NCBI RefSeq assembly: GCF_901933205.1
Contig: NC_044572.1
Coordinates: 32,002,001-32,066,000 of the forward strand
DNA: 64,000 nucleotides
Source: Camarhynchus parvulus
Taxonomy: Eukaryota; Chordata; Aves; Passeriformes; Thraupidae
Direction of reading: 5' to 3'
Shown piece after piece: positions 40,401 through 52,100 of this stretch. How positions within the stretch are numbered: position 1 is the first letter of the stretch; each line of letters begins with the position of its first letter. The notes beneath the pieces were generated by a model that saw only the letters and a program-made list of their open reading frames with translations, was not told where the DNA came from and made no database searches. The position numbers and the translations under genes are program-made.

Positions 40401-42149
40401 TGTCCAAAGCAATAAAAGTATTCTAATGCTATTGTGTAAATTCCAGTTCCTTCTTCCTTTGAATGCTATGCTTTGTCCTAGATTATCAAATGGAGTTCCT
40501 AAGCCATTAATGAGCACCTTTCACTGGAGCATGTAAGTATACTTTGTACTTCTGAAAAGTCACATGGACATTCATATAAAAAAAGTAAACAAAACCCCAA
40601 AATGAGAAAACAGTAACTGAAGGCTTAGAGACTTTTAGATGAGGAGCAATTGAAACTTGCTTTTATTTCACTCTGCAGATGCAACTACATACATCAGCAA
40701 GACTGTATAACAGTGATCAGCACAAAAATGTTCTCTGAAAATTTCTAAGGAACAGAGACTTTCACAATACAATGAGGTATGCATAAAATAAGTTTACAAA
40801 ATTAAGAATTACAGAGCTACAGAGAAGACTAAATTACAGAATGCTTGCTGAAAAGATATTAAGGAAACACAGCCTTCTACCAAGTTTTCCTCATTTTAAG
40901 AATAGTACTTTCACTTAGGTTAGGTAAAGGAAAAGTTTGACTGTCTGCAGGGAACAGCCTATGAGTCGTCTGGCAGCGGAAGGAAATCCCTGAGACGTAC
41001 ATCCATGTGCTATTGCAAGTGGAAAAAGAGGTAGGCAGGAGTTCCCTCCCTGATGTATCTGCCTGCCTCTGATGGTTATGCAAAAGCAAATACCAGGCTT
41101 TGAGCTCATCTGGCCTGGCTGTTTTAATCCTTTAGCACATTTCAGTTGGATCTTTTCATTGATAATAGTCAAATGTATTGCTAGTGGCATGCTTTCTTCT
41201 ATGCCTAATGCCACAGACCTGACATTACAGCAAACACTGGTCTGGCAATATCCCCCCTGCTGCACTCGGGGACCTGGGCAGACATGGATTGCTGCTATTG
41301 AAAACTGCTCTCTCACACTTGTGTTCCAGCTCTAATGTCTTTCCACTGGGCAAAATTACCACAGCTGCTTTTCTGCTACTGACAGAAAGAGACATTAAAT
41401 AAAAGCCAGTAGCACCTTACTTCTTCCCTGAGGCTCTCTTTTCAGGCTGTGCTTAGAAAATGAAATATCTGGGGTATTTTTCAGTTTCTGCATTGTCTCT
41501 AACACCTCTCTTATGCCCCATGTTCTATTCTCCCAACTCTGTACTCTCCTGTTAGGAGTTCCCAATGCAGCCTCTGATCTTTCTTAAGTGAGAAAACATA
41601 ACCAACTTCATACTAAAGAAAGAAAAAAAAACCAAAAAAGGGAGTTTGGCCAAAATCAGTTCAAGACATTCCACAAGTTCAATGTCAGCATGCCTTAAAC
41701 AGTTTGACTCAGCCTGCATTCTACAAGATTGATCCCAACAGGCACACTTGCCCTGGGTGAAGAGTCCCCATGAAAGGTTAAAATTCCTGCAACACCTACC
41801 AGGTGGGCAGAAAGAGATAAGGCAGCAGATAACAGGAAACTTCGTGGCATTTCCTGCAGCCACCCTCCCGTAGGAGCTGGCTTTGGTCCACTTAAAGTAT
41901 TTGATGTATTTAATCCTACCCACATGTAGTTCACTCAGAGGCAACTTGCAACTTGTACTACCCAGCACCTAAACAGGAGCGTTTCTTTTCACATATACAA
42001 ATAATAAAAATAGCTAAAATACAGTGATAAATATACATCATACGAAATCCATAAAACATTAAACCACGTTAAAATATTAAACCATACGGAAGTGTATCGC
42101 ATATATAAAGTATGTGTGTATATAAGTAGGTGTGCATGTATAGTTTCCA
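34484..42149. other. IL6 upstream intergenic DNA
   Basis: About 7.7 kb of AT-rich DNA immediately upstream of the IL6 CpG-rich promoter. I recognise no gene, CR1 or LTR. A 13-bp direct repeat (AGACAATACCCCT, at 35,549 and 35,569) and short A-runs are the only simple features. Distal IL6 enhancers would be expected in such a region from general knowledge, but I cannot locate one by eye. Confidence 0.45.
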
Positions 42150-42920
42150 GGTGCGGCTGGAGCTGGCAGGCTCCGAGGAAAGCCGGACCGGGGGGCTCCA
42201 GCCCTGGCCGGGACCCCGCGGGGCAGGTGAGCCGGCGGTGGATGCGGGGAGCAGCCCGGGCCTCAAGGAGTTACGGAGGACGATTACTTCATGTTCCCAC
42301 CGGCCGCTTTCGGCCGCCCCCCCCGGCCCGTTTCACAATCCCGGCTCGAGCAGCCCTGTCAAGCCCGGCGCGCGGCGAGAGCACACCCCTCCTTATGTGC
42401 TTCATTGCCGGAGTTTCCCAAAGCCATGAATAATCTCGAAGCCCCTCAATAAATACACGTTCAGAGATGCCCGGAGCTCATTCAACCCGCCAGCCTCGCC
42501 GACGACAAGGGGCCAGGGCCAGAGCCAAGAAGAAGCCGCACCATGAAGTTTCCTCGGGACTGTGGCTGCGACCGCGCCCGTGCCGGCCGCCGCCGGCCGC
42601 CCGCCCTCCGCGCCGCGCTGCTGCTGCCGCCGCCGCCGCCGCTGCTGCTGCTGCTGCTGCTGGTGCCGCGGGCCGCCGGCGGCCCGCTGCCCAACGCGGA
42701 CTCCTCGGGGGAGGCCGAGCTGGAGGAGGCGGCGGATCGGCGGGCGGCGCTGCCCAACAGCCTGAACCTGGCGCGGCTGCTGCACCACCGGGCGACACAG
42801 CTGCAGAACGAGGTGGGTACGGCCGCACCGCGGGCAAGCACACGCTCGCTGGCTCGCTCGCTCACACGGCCGGCCCGGCCGGAGCTGCCTCCTGACAAGG
42901 TGCGACCAAACCTCTCCGTG
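42150..42920. promoter_or_regulatory. CpG island over IL6 promoter and exon 1
   Basis: Base composition changes abruptly from AT-rich to strongly GC-rich with dense CpG at about 42,150 and returns to background at about 42,920. The island covers the proximal promoter, exon 1 and intron 1 of IL6. It is the only CpG island in the first 58 kb. Confidence 0.85.
42400..42482 (+). promoter_or_regulatory. IL6 core promoter: NF-kappaB site, TATA-like box, start region
   Basis: A kappaB-like site GGAGTTTCCC is at 42,410-42,419. A TATA-like element, CAATAAATA, is at 42,447-42,455, preceded by a C-rich stretch. Further on, 'cagagatgcccggagctcat' resembles the human start region. As I remember it, human IL6 has the same order at similar spacing: a kappaB site about 75 bases upstream of the start, then CCCCCAATAAATA, then GGAGATGTCTGAGGCTCATT. 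The start site is inferred at about 42,475-42,482, giving a 5' UTR of about 60 bases. NF-kappaB control of IL6 is established in mammals; here it is inferred from the motif. Confidence 0.75.
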
Positions 42921-45795
42921 TCTCTCCCCAGATGTGCGAGAAGTTTACCGTCTGCCAGAACAGCGTAGAAATCCTCCTCCACAACAACCTCAACCTCCCC
43001 AAGGTGACGAAGGAAGATGGGTGTCTGCTCGCCGGCTTTAATGAGGCAAGGAACAGCTCTCCATTCCCATCTAAGCCTGTATACCTGGGGCAGGTTTTAC
43101 CTGCTCAAAAGAACTGTGGAAGTTGACCTAAAGATTTGTGCCGGCTCTAGCTGGCGTTGGCCAGACCTCCACACTATAGAAGCATCATTGAGATCAAGGC
43201 ACTTTGAACTCTAAATGACTTTCTCACCTTTCTCTCATTTCAGGATAAATGCTTGAGAAAAATCTCCAGCGGACTTTATACATTTCAGACATACCTCAAA
43301 TACATACAAGAAACTTTTATTAGTGAACACCAAAATGTTAAATCGCTATCCTATAATACAGAGCGCCTGGCACACATCATAAAACAGATGGTGAGTTGGT
43401 TTTAAATTCCCTCTGATGATTTTTGTGGCTTAATATTGATGTGAAGTCAGAAACAGAAGATGCTATGTGAAATACAGCATGCTATGTTTCAGTTCCTTGA
43501 AAAAACAGGTGACAGTTCCTTATGGTCTGATCTTACCCTTATGACTTAGAGGTTTTACAAAGTTTTGCTTTCTTTTCTTAAAGAAACAACTCTTCTTCCT
43601 ACTTTCTATTGTTGTACTTTCCAAACCACCAAATGCATCATTGTTTTAAGAACAAATATACTAAACTGGCTGATAGAAATAAGATTTCTCAGAGAGCTTG
43701 TTTATAATTGCAGAACTGCAATTCAGCTTGTACTAATGTTGGAACCCACTGAGAAGTAGAAGTCAGCAACTTTTTTTTAAAGCCCACATAAAAAAAAAAA
43801 AAAAAAAAAAAGCCAAGTGTATTTTTACAAAATTATTTATCTTTAAAACTCTCCAAACCAAACTTCTAAGCCAAGCTGTATGGTATATTGAGATGTTGCT
43901 GTCAGTATATCAGATAGCTCCCTACTGAAAAATACATCTTTTGCTTGTAAAAGATATTCTTTCACAAAAATACAAATTTCTCTCTTGATTTGGTAAACTA
44001 AAATGCCATTAATTTCTGACAGACATTTTTCGTGTTTTGGAGGGCTTTGAAAGATCACACTTCAAAAATTTACTTCATTCATATAGTTCTTGCTCATTTT
44101 AATAAACCTTAATATGAAGACTTCCTTTTGTCTTTGGTAAAAGCATTTGCCTGATTTAAAATCACCCAGGTAAGGACTGCAGAAGTCTTGGGGCATTATT
44201 TCCTTCCAGGCAATTTTCAGCATGTGAAAAGCCTATTGTGCATTGTGTGTTTGCCATACCTTTCTTAACATATTTATTTATGCCCATCATTCTTTATGTG
44301 AAAGGAAGCTGAACTGCTTTTTTTCACACTGTGCTAGCTGAGAATAATAGTCCTGTCATAAGACAGCAACTGATTACTGGCTTCCAGCTTGATGTACGAG
44401 TTTGCAGAAAGTTTGTTTCATAACTGAGAGAGACTAGGTTTGTTGGGTTTAGGGCTTTGGATTTTTTTTTTTTGACCAAGGTAATCAAAACAGGCAGAAT
44501 TAAACACAGTGACCAAAAAGCAAAACATGCACTTGTAGAAACTGTGGAGTTTTTGAGAAAAGGCCATGAACTTCAGGTTGGAAATTTTTCTTTGTGAGAG
44601 AAAAATATGCTATTTAAGGGAAAGACAGCAAAGCCATTATCCATCACTTGTGGTTAAACAGATCCACCAGTATGATACCTGTCTGGATATCCAGATACAA
44701 ACTTTAACAGAGCACAACAAAGAGCTGGGCATACCAGGAAAAGTGGGTGTGATCAGAACACACTCTCAAGTAGTCTGCATAGGAAGAATATTTCTGTCTT
44801 GTATTTCACAAAAAAGATGTTCCAGAAGGAGGTTTGCATCTTTTTGCCACTTGTCAAAGGGTAGGAGTGATCCTAAACACAGGATTAAGCAGATACTTAC
44901 TAGAACTTTGGACTCCACCTAAAACAGCTCCATGATTTGGGTATGTAACTCCTGTTTTCAGAAGTCCCACTTCTTGGGACAAGTTCTTCAAAGGCCTTTA
45001 GGTACTGGGTGCACAGTGCTGTAAGTCAGCATTAGATAAATAACTCATTAGAGAAATAACTTCTACTCATCTTGTAGTTCTGCTCTCACATATCAGTGAA
45101 AGTTGGTGGCGCTTAGTCTCACGTGACTAAATGCCTGGAAAGTAAGAATTAAGCAACTAAACAAGTTTGACATCTTTGGAAACTTGTTAATCTGTTACAA
45201 AATGTGAGAGTACTCCAATGTCAGCCGATTAACTTAGGATGGAGCAGCGCAGGTTAGAACAAACCATGATCAGCATCTCCCTACCTAACCAGCCACATGA
45301 CTGCCAGAGAGCAGGAGGGGTGTATTGATCTGCTCAGAGCCTGTTAGACCATAATGACAGAGGCATTCAAACCGTGACACTACAGCCCAGATTCCTGCGC
45401 AGCAGTCATAGCAGGCACCAGCATTCCTCACACCTCTGCACAGAAACAGGGTTGGAGGAAAGCACAGTCCCAGGAAGGGCTGCTGTCTGCAGTACAGAAA
45501 AAGTGGAAAAGTGCAGCAGGCTGGGAAAATACAAACGGATGCTCTCCAACAGGATCAGTGACAGTGCTTTAACCAAGGCCCCCCAATATTGTCTTTCTCA
45601 CAGGTGATCAATCCTGAAGAAGTGATCATCCCAGATGCAGCTACCCAGGAATCCCTCCACACAAAGCTGAAGTCCATTAAGGCCTGGACAGAGAAAATCA
45701 CCATCCATCTCATCCTCCGAGACTTTACTTCATTTATGGAGAAGACAGTGAGGGCTGTGCGCTATTTGCAAAACACCAGGAGTTTCAGTGCTTGA
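42543..45795 (+). CDS. IL6: Interleukin-6, four coding exons, complete
   Basis: Secreted four-helix cytokine that signals through IL6R and gp130 in inflammation and the acute-phase response. Coding exons are 42,543-42,812, 42,932-43,045, 43,244-43,390 and 45,604-45,795 (270+114+147+192 nt, 240 aa plus stop). All junctions are phase 0. The 114- and 147-nt exons equal the human ones. The start has A at -3. Residues 1 to about 47 form a long Arg-rich then Leu/Pro-rich leader and signal peptide. Cysteines C92, C98, C121 and C131 have the IL-6 family spacing. Residues 121-146 fit the IL-6/G-CSF signature C-x9-C-x6-G-L-x2-F-x3-L. The C-terminus (DFTSFMEKTVRAVRYL...TRSFSA) matches the chicken protein as I recall it. 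No N-glycosylation sequon is present. Oddities: intron 2 starts with GC rather than GT, and CTG and CCG runs in exon 1 encode poly-Leu and poly-Pro. Introns are 119, 198 and 2,213 bp. Confidence 0.98.
43391..45603 (+). other. IL6 intron 3 (2.2 kb)
   Basis: GT-AG intron between the third and fourth coding exons: donor atg|gtgagt at 43,391, acceptor tctttctcacag ending at 45,603. It contains an A-run of about 21 bases near 43,790-43,811 and short T-runs. No CR1 or other transposon was recognised. Open frames inside it (for example 44,566-44,922) show no similarity to known proteins. Confidence 0.9.
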
Positions 45796-46190
45796 ATGTT
45801 TTAGTTCAGGCACAATCCTTTGGTTACAAATCTGTCAGGTGGCAGATAACAGTGTTGTTCTGTTTTAAGAACTAGAAATAGTAACAATGGTTGGCATCTA
45901 TATACATTCCCATTTCCTTTTAGGAACTTATTTATTGTATTTAAGATATTTATTAGTTTTTAATATTTCTTATTTATATTTTCAATATTTAGAAATAATT
46001 TAAACAAATTATGTATTTTATTTGCTTTCGAATGGTACTATTTAGATATAAACTTATTTAATATGTATTAAAAAAAAATTTTCAAAACCCAGAAAAATTT
46101 TTGTATCATTTATGTTTTTATACATTTGAGAGATGGTATTTATCTTTTTTATCTTTTTAAGACAAATAAAAGCCGATTTTTTAAAAAAGC
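45796..46190 (+). promoter_or_regulatory. IL6 3' UTR with AU-rich elements and poly(A) signal
   Basis: After the stop codon the sequence becomes very AU-rich. It contains a UUAUUUAUU nonamer (45,928-45,936) and at least five AUUUA pentamers (45,930, 45,939, 45,948, 45,972, 45,987). Such elements destabilise cytokine mRNAs through TTP and related proteins; that role is known for IL6 in mammals and inferred here. A canonical AATAAA at 46,165-46,170 is the likely poly(A) signal, putting the mRNA end near 46,185-46,195. A second AATAAA at about 46,531 could give a longer form. Confidence 0.85.
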
Positions 46191-49100
46191 TTGTATAACC
46201 CCTGTGAACTTTAAATAAGACTAAAGCACTGTAATATATCCAGCTTTTAATACCTGCAATTATCAGAATAACCACTTTCAAGAACTTCCCTGTATGATTA
46301 GGCCAGTTCTCTACATAGCACATATGTACACACGTAGACAACTCGATTACCATGTAATTCTTAAAATGGGATATGAAGGAACCAGATGCACTGAAAAAGG
46401 CACTTAATGAACTAGATAAATCATCAATGCTCCTGAGAAACAAATGGAAAAGCGCCTTATATTTAATAAGGAACACCCAATAAAATTATTTGTAAGGATC
46501 TTCTTACAAGTCAAATAGTCTCTTTTAAATAAATAAAGTGGTGAGACAACCACATTAACCACTTTGACATGAATACTATCCTCTGATTAGTTTTATTGCT
46601 GTCATCCAGGGGAATTTTCCAAGTTTGGTTAAACATTTCTGGCCCCTACTGCAAGAAGTAGAAAAAAAGAAATTTAGGTTATTTCCTTAAGCAACCTAAA
46701 TCAACATATTGCTGCTGAGCAATGCAGCAACATGCATTTGTCTTTTATAATTTATATTTCACTAGAATGGACAAGCCACATATCATGAATGCATACTCTT
46801 GTGTGAAAAAAATAAAAAACCAAAACAGAACAGCATTTAAGCCCGAGTACCAAACCACTGAAACTTTCCTTGGCTGCATCATCTGCAGCACTGTAGCTGT
46901 GCAGGCACCTCATATACCCAAACTCAGAGGAATTCACGGACCACACAGAGGATGCAGGCAACAGAAGTCTCTCAAGCTTTGTCCCTAAAAATGGTAGATT
47001 ATTAATTACCCTCACTTTTCCTTCTGGCACAGTGGTGAAGATGCACAGATGAAAGGCATGCCTTGGAATGTGGATAAGGATGTCAGCAAACTCTCCGCTT
47101 CCTCTGAGTGATCTGATTGTCCACATATGCATTCCACCACTGGAGATGCCAAAACAGTGACCAGTCCACCCACTGCTCACATCTCAGATGCTCAAAACAA
47201 AACAAACCACTGCTTTGCCCAATATGGTAAAACTGTCATCTCAAGTTGAGCAACATCTGGAGAAGGAATGAGGAGATCTCAAGGAGATCTTGAAAGATGT
47301 CTGTGGTGAATGGGTTTTCTAACAGTAAGATCCTACTTTAACTGTCCTGGCACACGCTCAGGAAACATAGGAAAGCCTGGCTGGGCCTTTTCACTGCTTA
47401 TATTCACAGGAATTTTCTTTTAGGGACCATTTGTTCAGAGACCTTTCTGGCCTTTACTATGCCAATAATAGCTAAAAGACCCAAAGTAGATCCCACACTG
47501 TACCTAACATGTGAGAACAGAGAGGGGAAAAAAAAACCCCACAAGAAAAACTGACCAAAAGGAAAGGCATCTCCTGGTTTCACTTCTCCCCAGTAGAGAG
47601 TGGCTTCCTGAGATCACCATTAGTTACTATGTACACTGCATCTAAACAAACTCACACTGATCTCCTGAAACACCAAAAATCGTGTAAGAATTGGAGTGCT
47701 GAAACCCCTTGCAACTGACAGAGAAGCACTGACACTTCCACCTGCACCCTGCAGCTGATGGCTACCCCAGGCTGTCTGCAATTCCAGTAAATATGTAAAT
47801 GCTGCCACGTTTTAGGGTGCAGAAGATGAGCAAAGATTACCACTTGTTGGGTGGGGAGGTCAACTTTAAAGTCCTTAACTTTAAAGTCCTTCCTGGAGCA
47901 GTGTTATCCCTGATGGTATGACTGAGCTGCCATTATTTCATCTGTGGCTCCTCCACAGCTCTCAGGGTCCCTCAATGCAGCAGCTGCCTTGCTGGCCATC
48001 AATCTCCTGTCACAGTGGCTGTCCCAGGATCAGCACCACTTGCTGAAACCAACACTCACTGGTGCTTCTGACACACAAATATTTGCAGTAGGGAACTGAG
48101 ATGAAATCAGAGAAGACCTAAACACTGCTGAGCATGTTACAGGGCCTCTCAAATGAACCAACATATCATTCTTTTTCCAGTTTACTGTGTAGAAACTATT
48201 TTACATCAGTAAAACACACAAAGGCATTTATTTTACTTGGCAGACCAGCACAAACACATAAAAAACCTAGAACAACAGTAAAAAGTGAGCAATCCTAACT
48301 ACACTCAACAACAATGGCTCAACACTTGTATTGAAGAGAGCTCATCGTAACTGACAGCCAACTCACTGAGCAAAGAAAACTAAAAAAAAAAAAAAAAAAA
48401 AACCTCCCACTAACACAACCCAAATAAAAAAAAGACCTGCTAATAATGACCTAGAAAAATAGGAAATTACCCACCAAAGCAGCATCTTGGCTGCTGCTGT
48501 ACAGGACCGGCCTCGCCCTGCACATCCCAGCTAGCCTTTCCCCACATTTCCATTCATCCTCAGTCGTTAACCTCACACTGAGATTCTGGAATGCTTCACA
48601 AATGACCAGCTCCCTTCATCCTGATTTTAAATTCCCAAAGAAGGAAGAAGGTAAAGCTATGTTGAAAAGCATGCATACATTATACAGTATGCAAGAAAAG
48701 CCCACAGTATTCAGAAACACTGTTTAAGATGAGAAACAAAATATCCCTAAGAGGAGCTGCTGTAACACCAAAATGCTGGACAAGAGAGAAAAAAACCAAA
48801 ACAACCCCCAAAAAACAAAAAGACAGAATGCAACCTAAAATTAATGTCATCTAAAATAGAAAACTGAGGGGGTGGGGGTAAGGGATAGTCTCTGAAGTAC
48901 CATTTTTTAATTTTTTAACCATAATTTACTGTGTAAGAAACTTCTAAGGAAAAAAAAAAAGAGGAAAACATTTCAGCCTGACCAGCCTCCCAGGCTGCAG
49001 TACCATTCTCTACCTGGTATTGGTGTAAACACTAAATTTTAGCAGAGAGAACAACTACTTGAATGAGACTGCATGCATCTCTAGTGCCTCCACAGACTTT

Positions 49101-52100
49101 ATCAACAGCTGATGGTGAGATTAGCTAAACCAAGCTGAAGCTACAAGAGATGGAAGAGTTACACCACCAGTAAAGCATGACAGCAGCATCCCTTTTCAGC
49201 AGTAATGAGTCAATAGGTTGGCTTAGCTTGATGGCAAACTTCCCCCTATGTTTGCCATTGTTATTTGTAACTAATAATATTTTCCAATTTCAATTTCAAA
49301 GATTAAATGATGGAAAGGTAAGTATGCACTAGTATACATCAAAGTCCTCATGGTCAAGGTATTAGCAAAAAAAACCCCCATATACATATACATATATATA
49401 TATATATAACTAGAAACCTCGTGACTAAGCCCTTGCTTTTCAAGTCAAATGATTAGATAACAATTTCTGATTGCTCTCAATGAATTTCTTTCCTCTTCTT
49501 GATAAGGGGAAAACCAAAACCCACCTACTCCTTTACTCAAAAAATGCAACCTCTGTAGGCTTCGACCTTGAAGTACTACCTCCATGAATTACGAGCAAAA
49601 TCAACCAATTTCTGTAATTAATCAGATTAAACCAAATCCTCCTATATTTTCAACTGATTTTGGCAGTCAGCCGAAAATATTCTACAGAAGTTTTGCAATC
49701 TGGATTTCTATTCAGTGACCACAATCTAAGATTGCCTTTCCTGAGAAAGTAATTCCTGAGAAAATGTTTAAAAAACCAAACAAACATTCACCATCAGAAT
49801 CAAAACAAAGTGAGATTTGATTTGCCCTGCCATATTCTTTTTCACACAGCAGATAAACATTCCCTCCATCTAACTCATCCTCTAATCCTAAATTAACATA
49901 ACCACGACCAAGAAACACTGTATGTAACCCACAAGCTTAACCAAGAAATGGCTATTGCATCACACACCATCATGGAAAAGTATTTAGAAATTGCAATTAA
50001 GTCATTATTTGTAAAAAATAAGTCATATGACATTAAACAGGATGTGGTCTCTCCTTCTGTGGTGAAAACAGATGTAATGAGCTTTAATTTCCACATATCA
50101 GTACCATCATAGCTTAAATTCCAAGACTGTAAGAAAATTATTTCCAAAAGCATCCAGGGTATATACAGTTTGACTTAGCAATTTTCCTGATAAAAACCAT
50201 TATGTTAGATGTGTGTTTCATTTACCACACAATAAGCAGCTCTATGTCACCTACAGCCATTTTGGAAGACAGCCATACAAAGTAGCAGAAGACAAGTTTT
50301 ATACTTCACCAAAATGGGCCTCTTGTGACAAAATTCTGAACATTGATTCAGTCTGCACACTTCATGTGTTTAAATGTTATAGTTCAGCCAATAGGAGCTT
50401 TGCTCGTGAATTCATTCAAGGAAAAAAACCCCACACAGGCTTTGTTTTTTATCTGTGAGATACAGCACAGTTACTTTGTACCAGCTGTGTCTACGCCAGG
50501 AATTTGCAGCAAAATTAAAAACCTGTTACAAAGTCCCGATCATCTTAATTTTGCCTCAAAAGTGGCCAGGCCTTGAAAAGTTTATGGAGCACACCAGTTC
50601 CTTTGAAGATTAAATTATTAAGAATAAAATTATACTGAAAGCCAGATTTTTTTTCCCCTTTAGTGATGACACTAAACTGACTGTCCTCTTTCTACCCTCC
50701 TAAGCAGGATGCCCACAGTCCATACACCAAGACCAAGAAAACCACCAAACTCACAAGACTCCCTCTCTGTCCCTTGCACAATTGCCTGTCACCAGGTACA
50801 ACAGGCTCCAGTGACAGGTGGCATTTCCCTGACACTGAGGCAACCACAAGCACACTCCACATCCCTCCACTTAGAAGGCACAAAGTAAAAAGCCAAACAA
50901 TCCCTATCTCCAGGCTATGATCAACACAATACCCCAAAGTAGTACAATCTCCACCAAACTCAGGAAGGCATCAATGATTTTATTTCACACATCTACACTG
51001 CAGCCTTGAGCTCAGCTGTGGTAGCCAGAGCCCATTTTTTCAGTAAACTATGGTCACTGGCTTTATTCCAACACTAAGAGTTCACAGGACTCCATCACAA
51101 ACCCCATCACAGAAAATAATCTACACCTGGCTGCAGAAGGCACTGATTCAGTGACAGAGATCAATTCAGTCAAGCAGGAAAACTTGTTCTTTTCTAGGTG
51201 TCTCCTACGTGACAGTAAAATAAAATTGTTCTCAAGTTCTATTGGAAGAAAAACAGAAAGGAAAAAAATCAGCTTAGAACACTTGAAATTAATAACACCT
51301 AATTAAAGTCTCCAGCCTTGACCAACATGAGTTCTTCCACCTCACTCCACAGACCCAACTCTCTTCTCCCTAGCACCATCAAAAAAACCCCAGTCTTGCT
51401 AAAACTAGCATATTTCTGACCTTTCTTAAGGGAATTAAGATTCTTCACAGGAATCTCTTTAATGTATAACTTCCCAAACTACTAATCTGTTCTTACATCC
51501 AAATTTTGTGAAAATGACAAAAACTGCAAAATAACTTTACAACATCCATACCAAAGATTTCTTAATTTTCAAACTTGAAGAAAAATACCTCCAATTTTTT
51601 TTTGCTACCTTACAATTAATTACCAAGATTTAATGATTAATACTTGTTCTTTTCTTTTTTTTTTTTTTCCATCAGGGAAGAATATAAATGTTCATTTCAG
51701 GAGAAGCTTCACTCACTTGTTAATTACAGTAAGAACACTATTTGGAATGAAAGTCTGGACATATAAACAAAAAACATTATACTACATACTGGCATTCAAT
51801 TTAACCTGACTTGAAGGTAGTATAAAAGACTTTTTCCACTCCTCAATCTGAAAACCCAAGATTTCTATGCTAATCACTTTCCTGAAACATACTTCAGTAG
51901 CAGTGAATTACCAAAAATTTCCTATCCAATGTGCTTAAAGTAAGAATTTCATCCAGGAATTCCAAGTCACAAAAAATCTGAAACTAAACTATTTTTAAGA
52001 CAAACTTTCAGCATGGACATGTCACAGAATCTGGCCTGTGCTTGACATATGCATGCTTTTGTAAAACTTTTAATGAAAGAGGAAACACTTCCCTCTTTCT

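Noticed and set aside
1..42149. Exons of RAPGEF5, the expected left neighbour of IL6
   Set aside because: No CpG-island promoter and no coding similarity that I could recognise; the gene probably lies beyond the window.
42402..42982. Several long frames antisense to and out of frame with IL6 exon 1
   Set aside because: GC-rich DNA has few stop codons; these are shadows of the true IL6 frame, which is fixed by splice sites and family motifs.
46054..46476. 140-codon open frame on the - strand
   Set aside because: Antisense to the IL6 3' UTR and rich in Lys, Ile and Phe as expected from AT-rich DNA.
46752..47180. 142-codon open frame on the - strand
   Set aside because: No similarity that I recognise, no CpG-rich start, and no sign of a retrocopy such as a poly(A) tail. 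Treated as chance.
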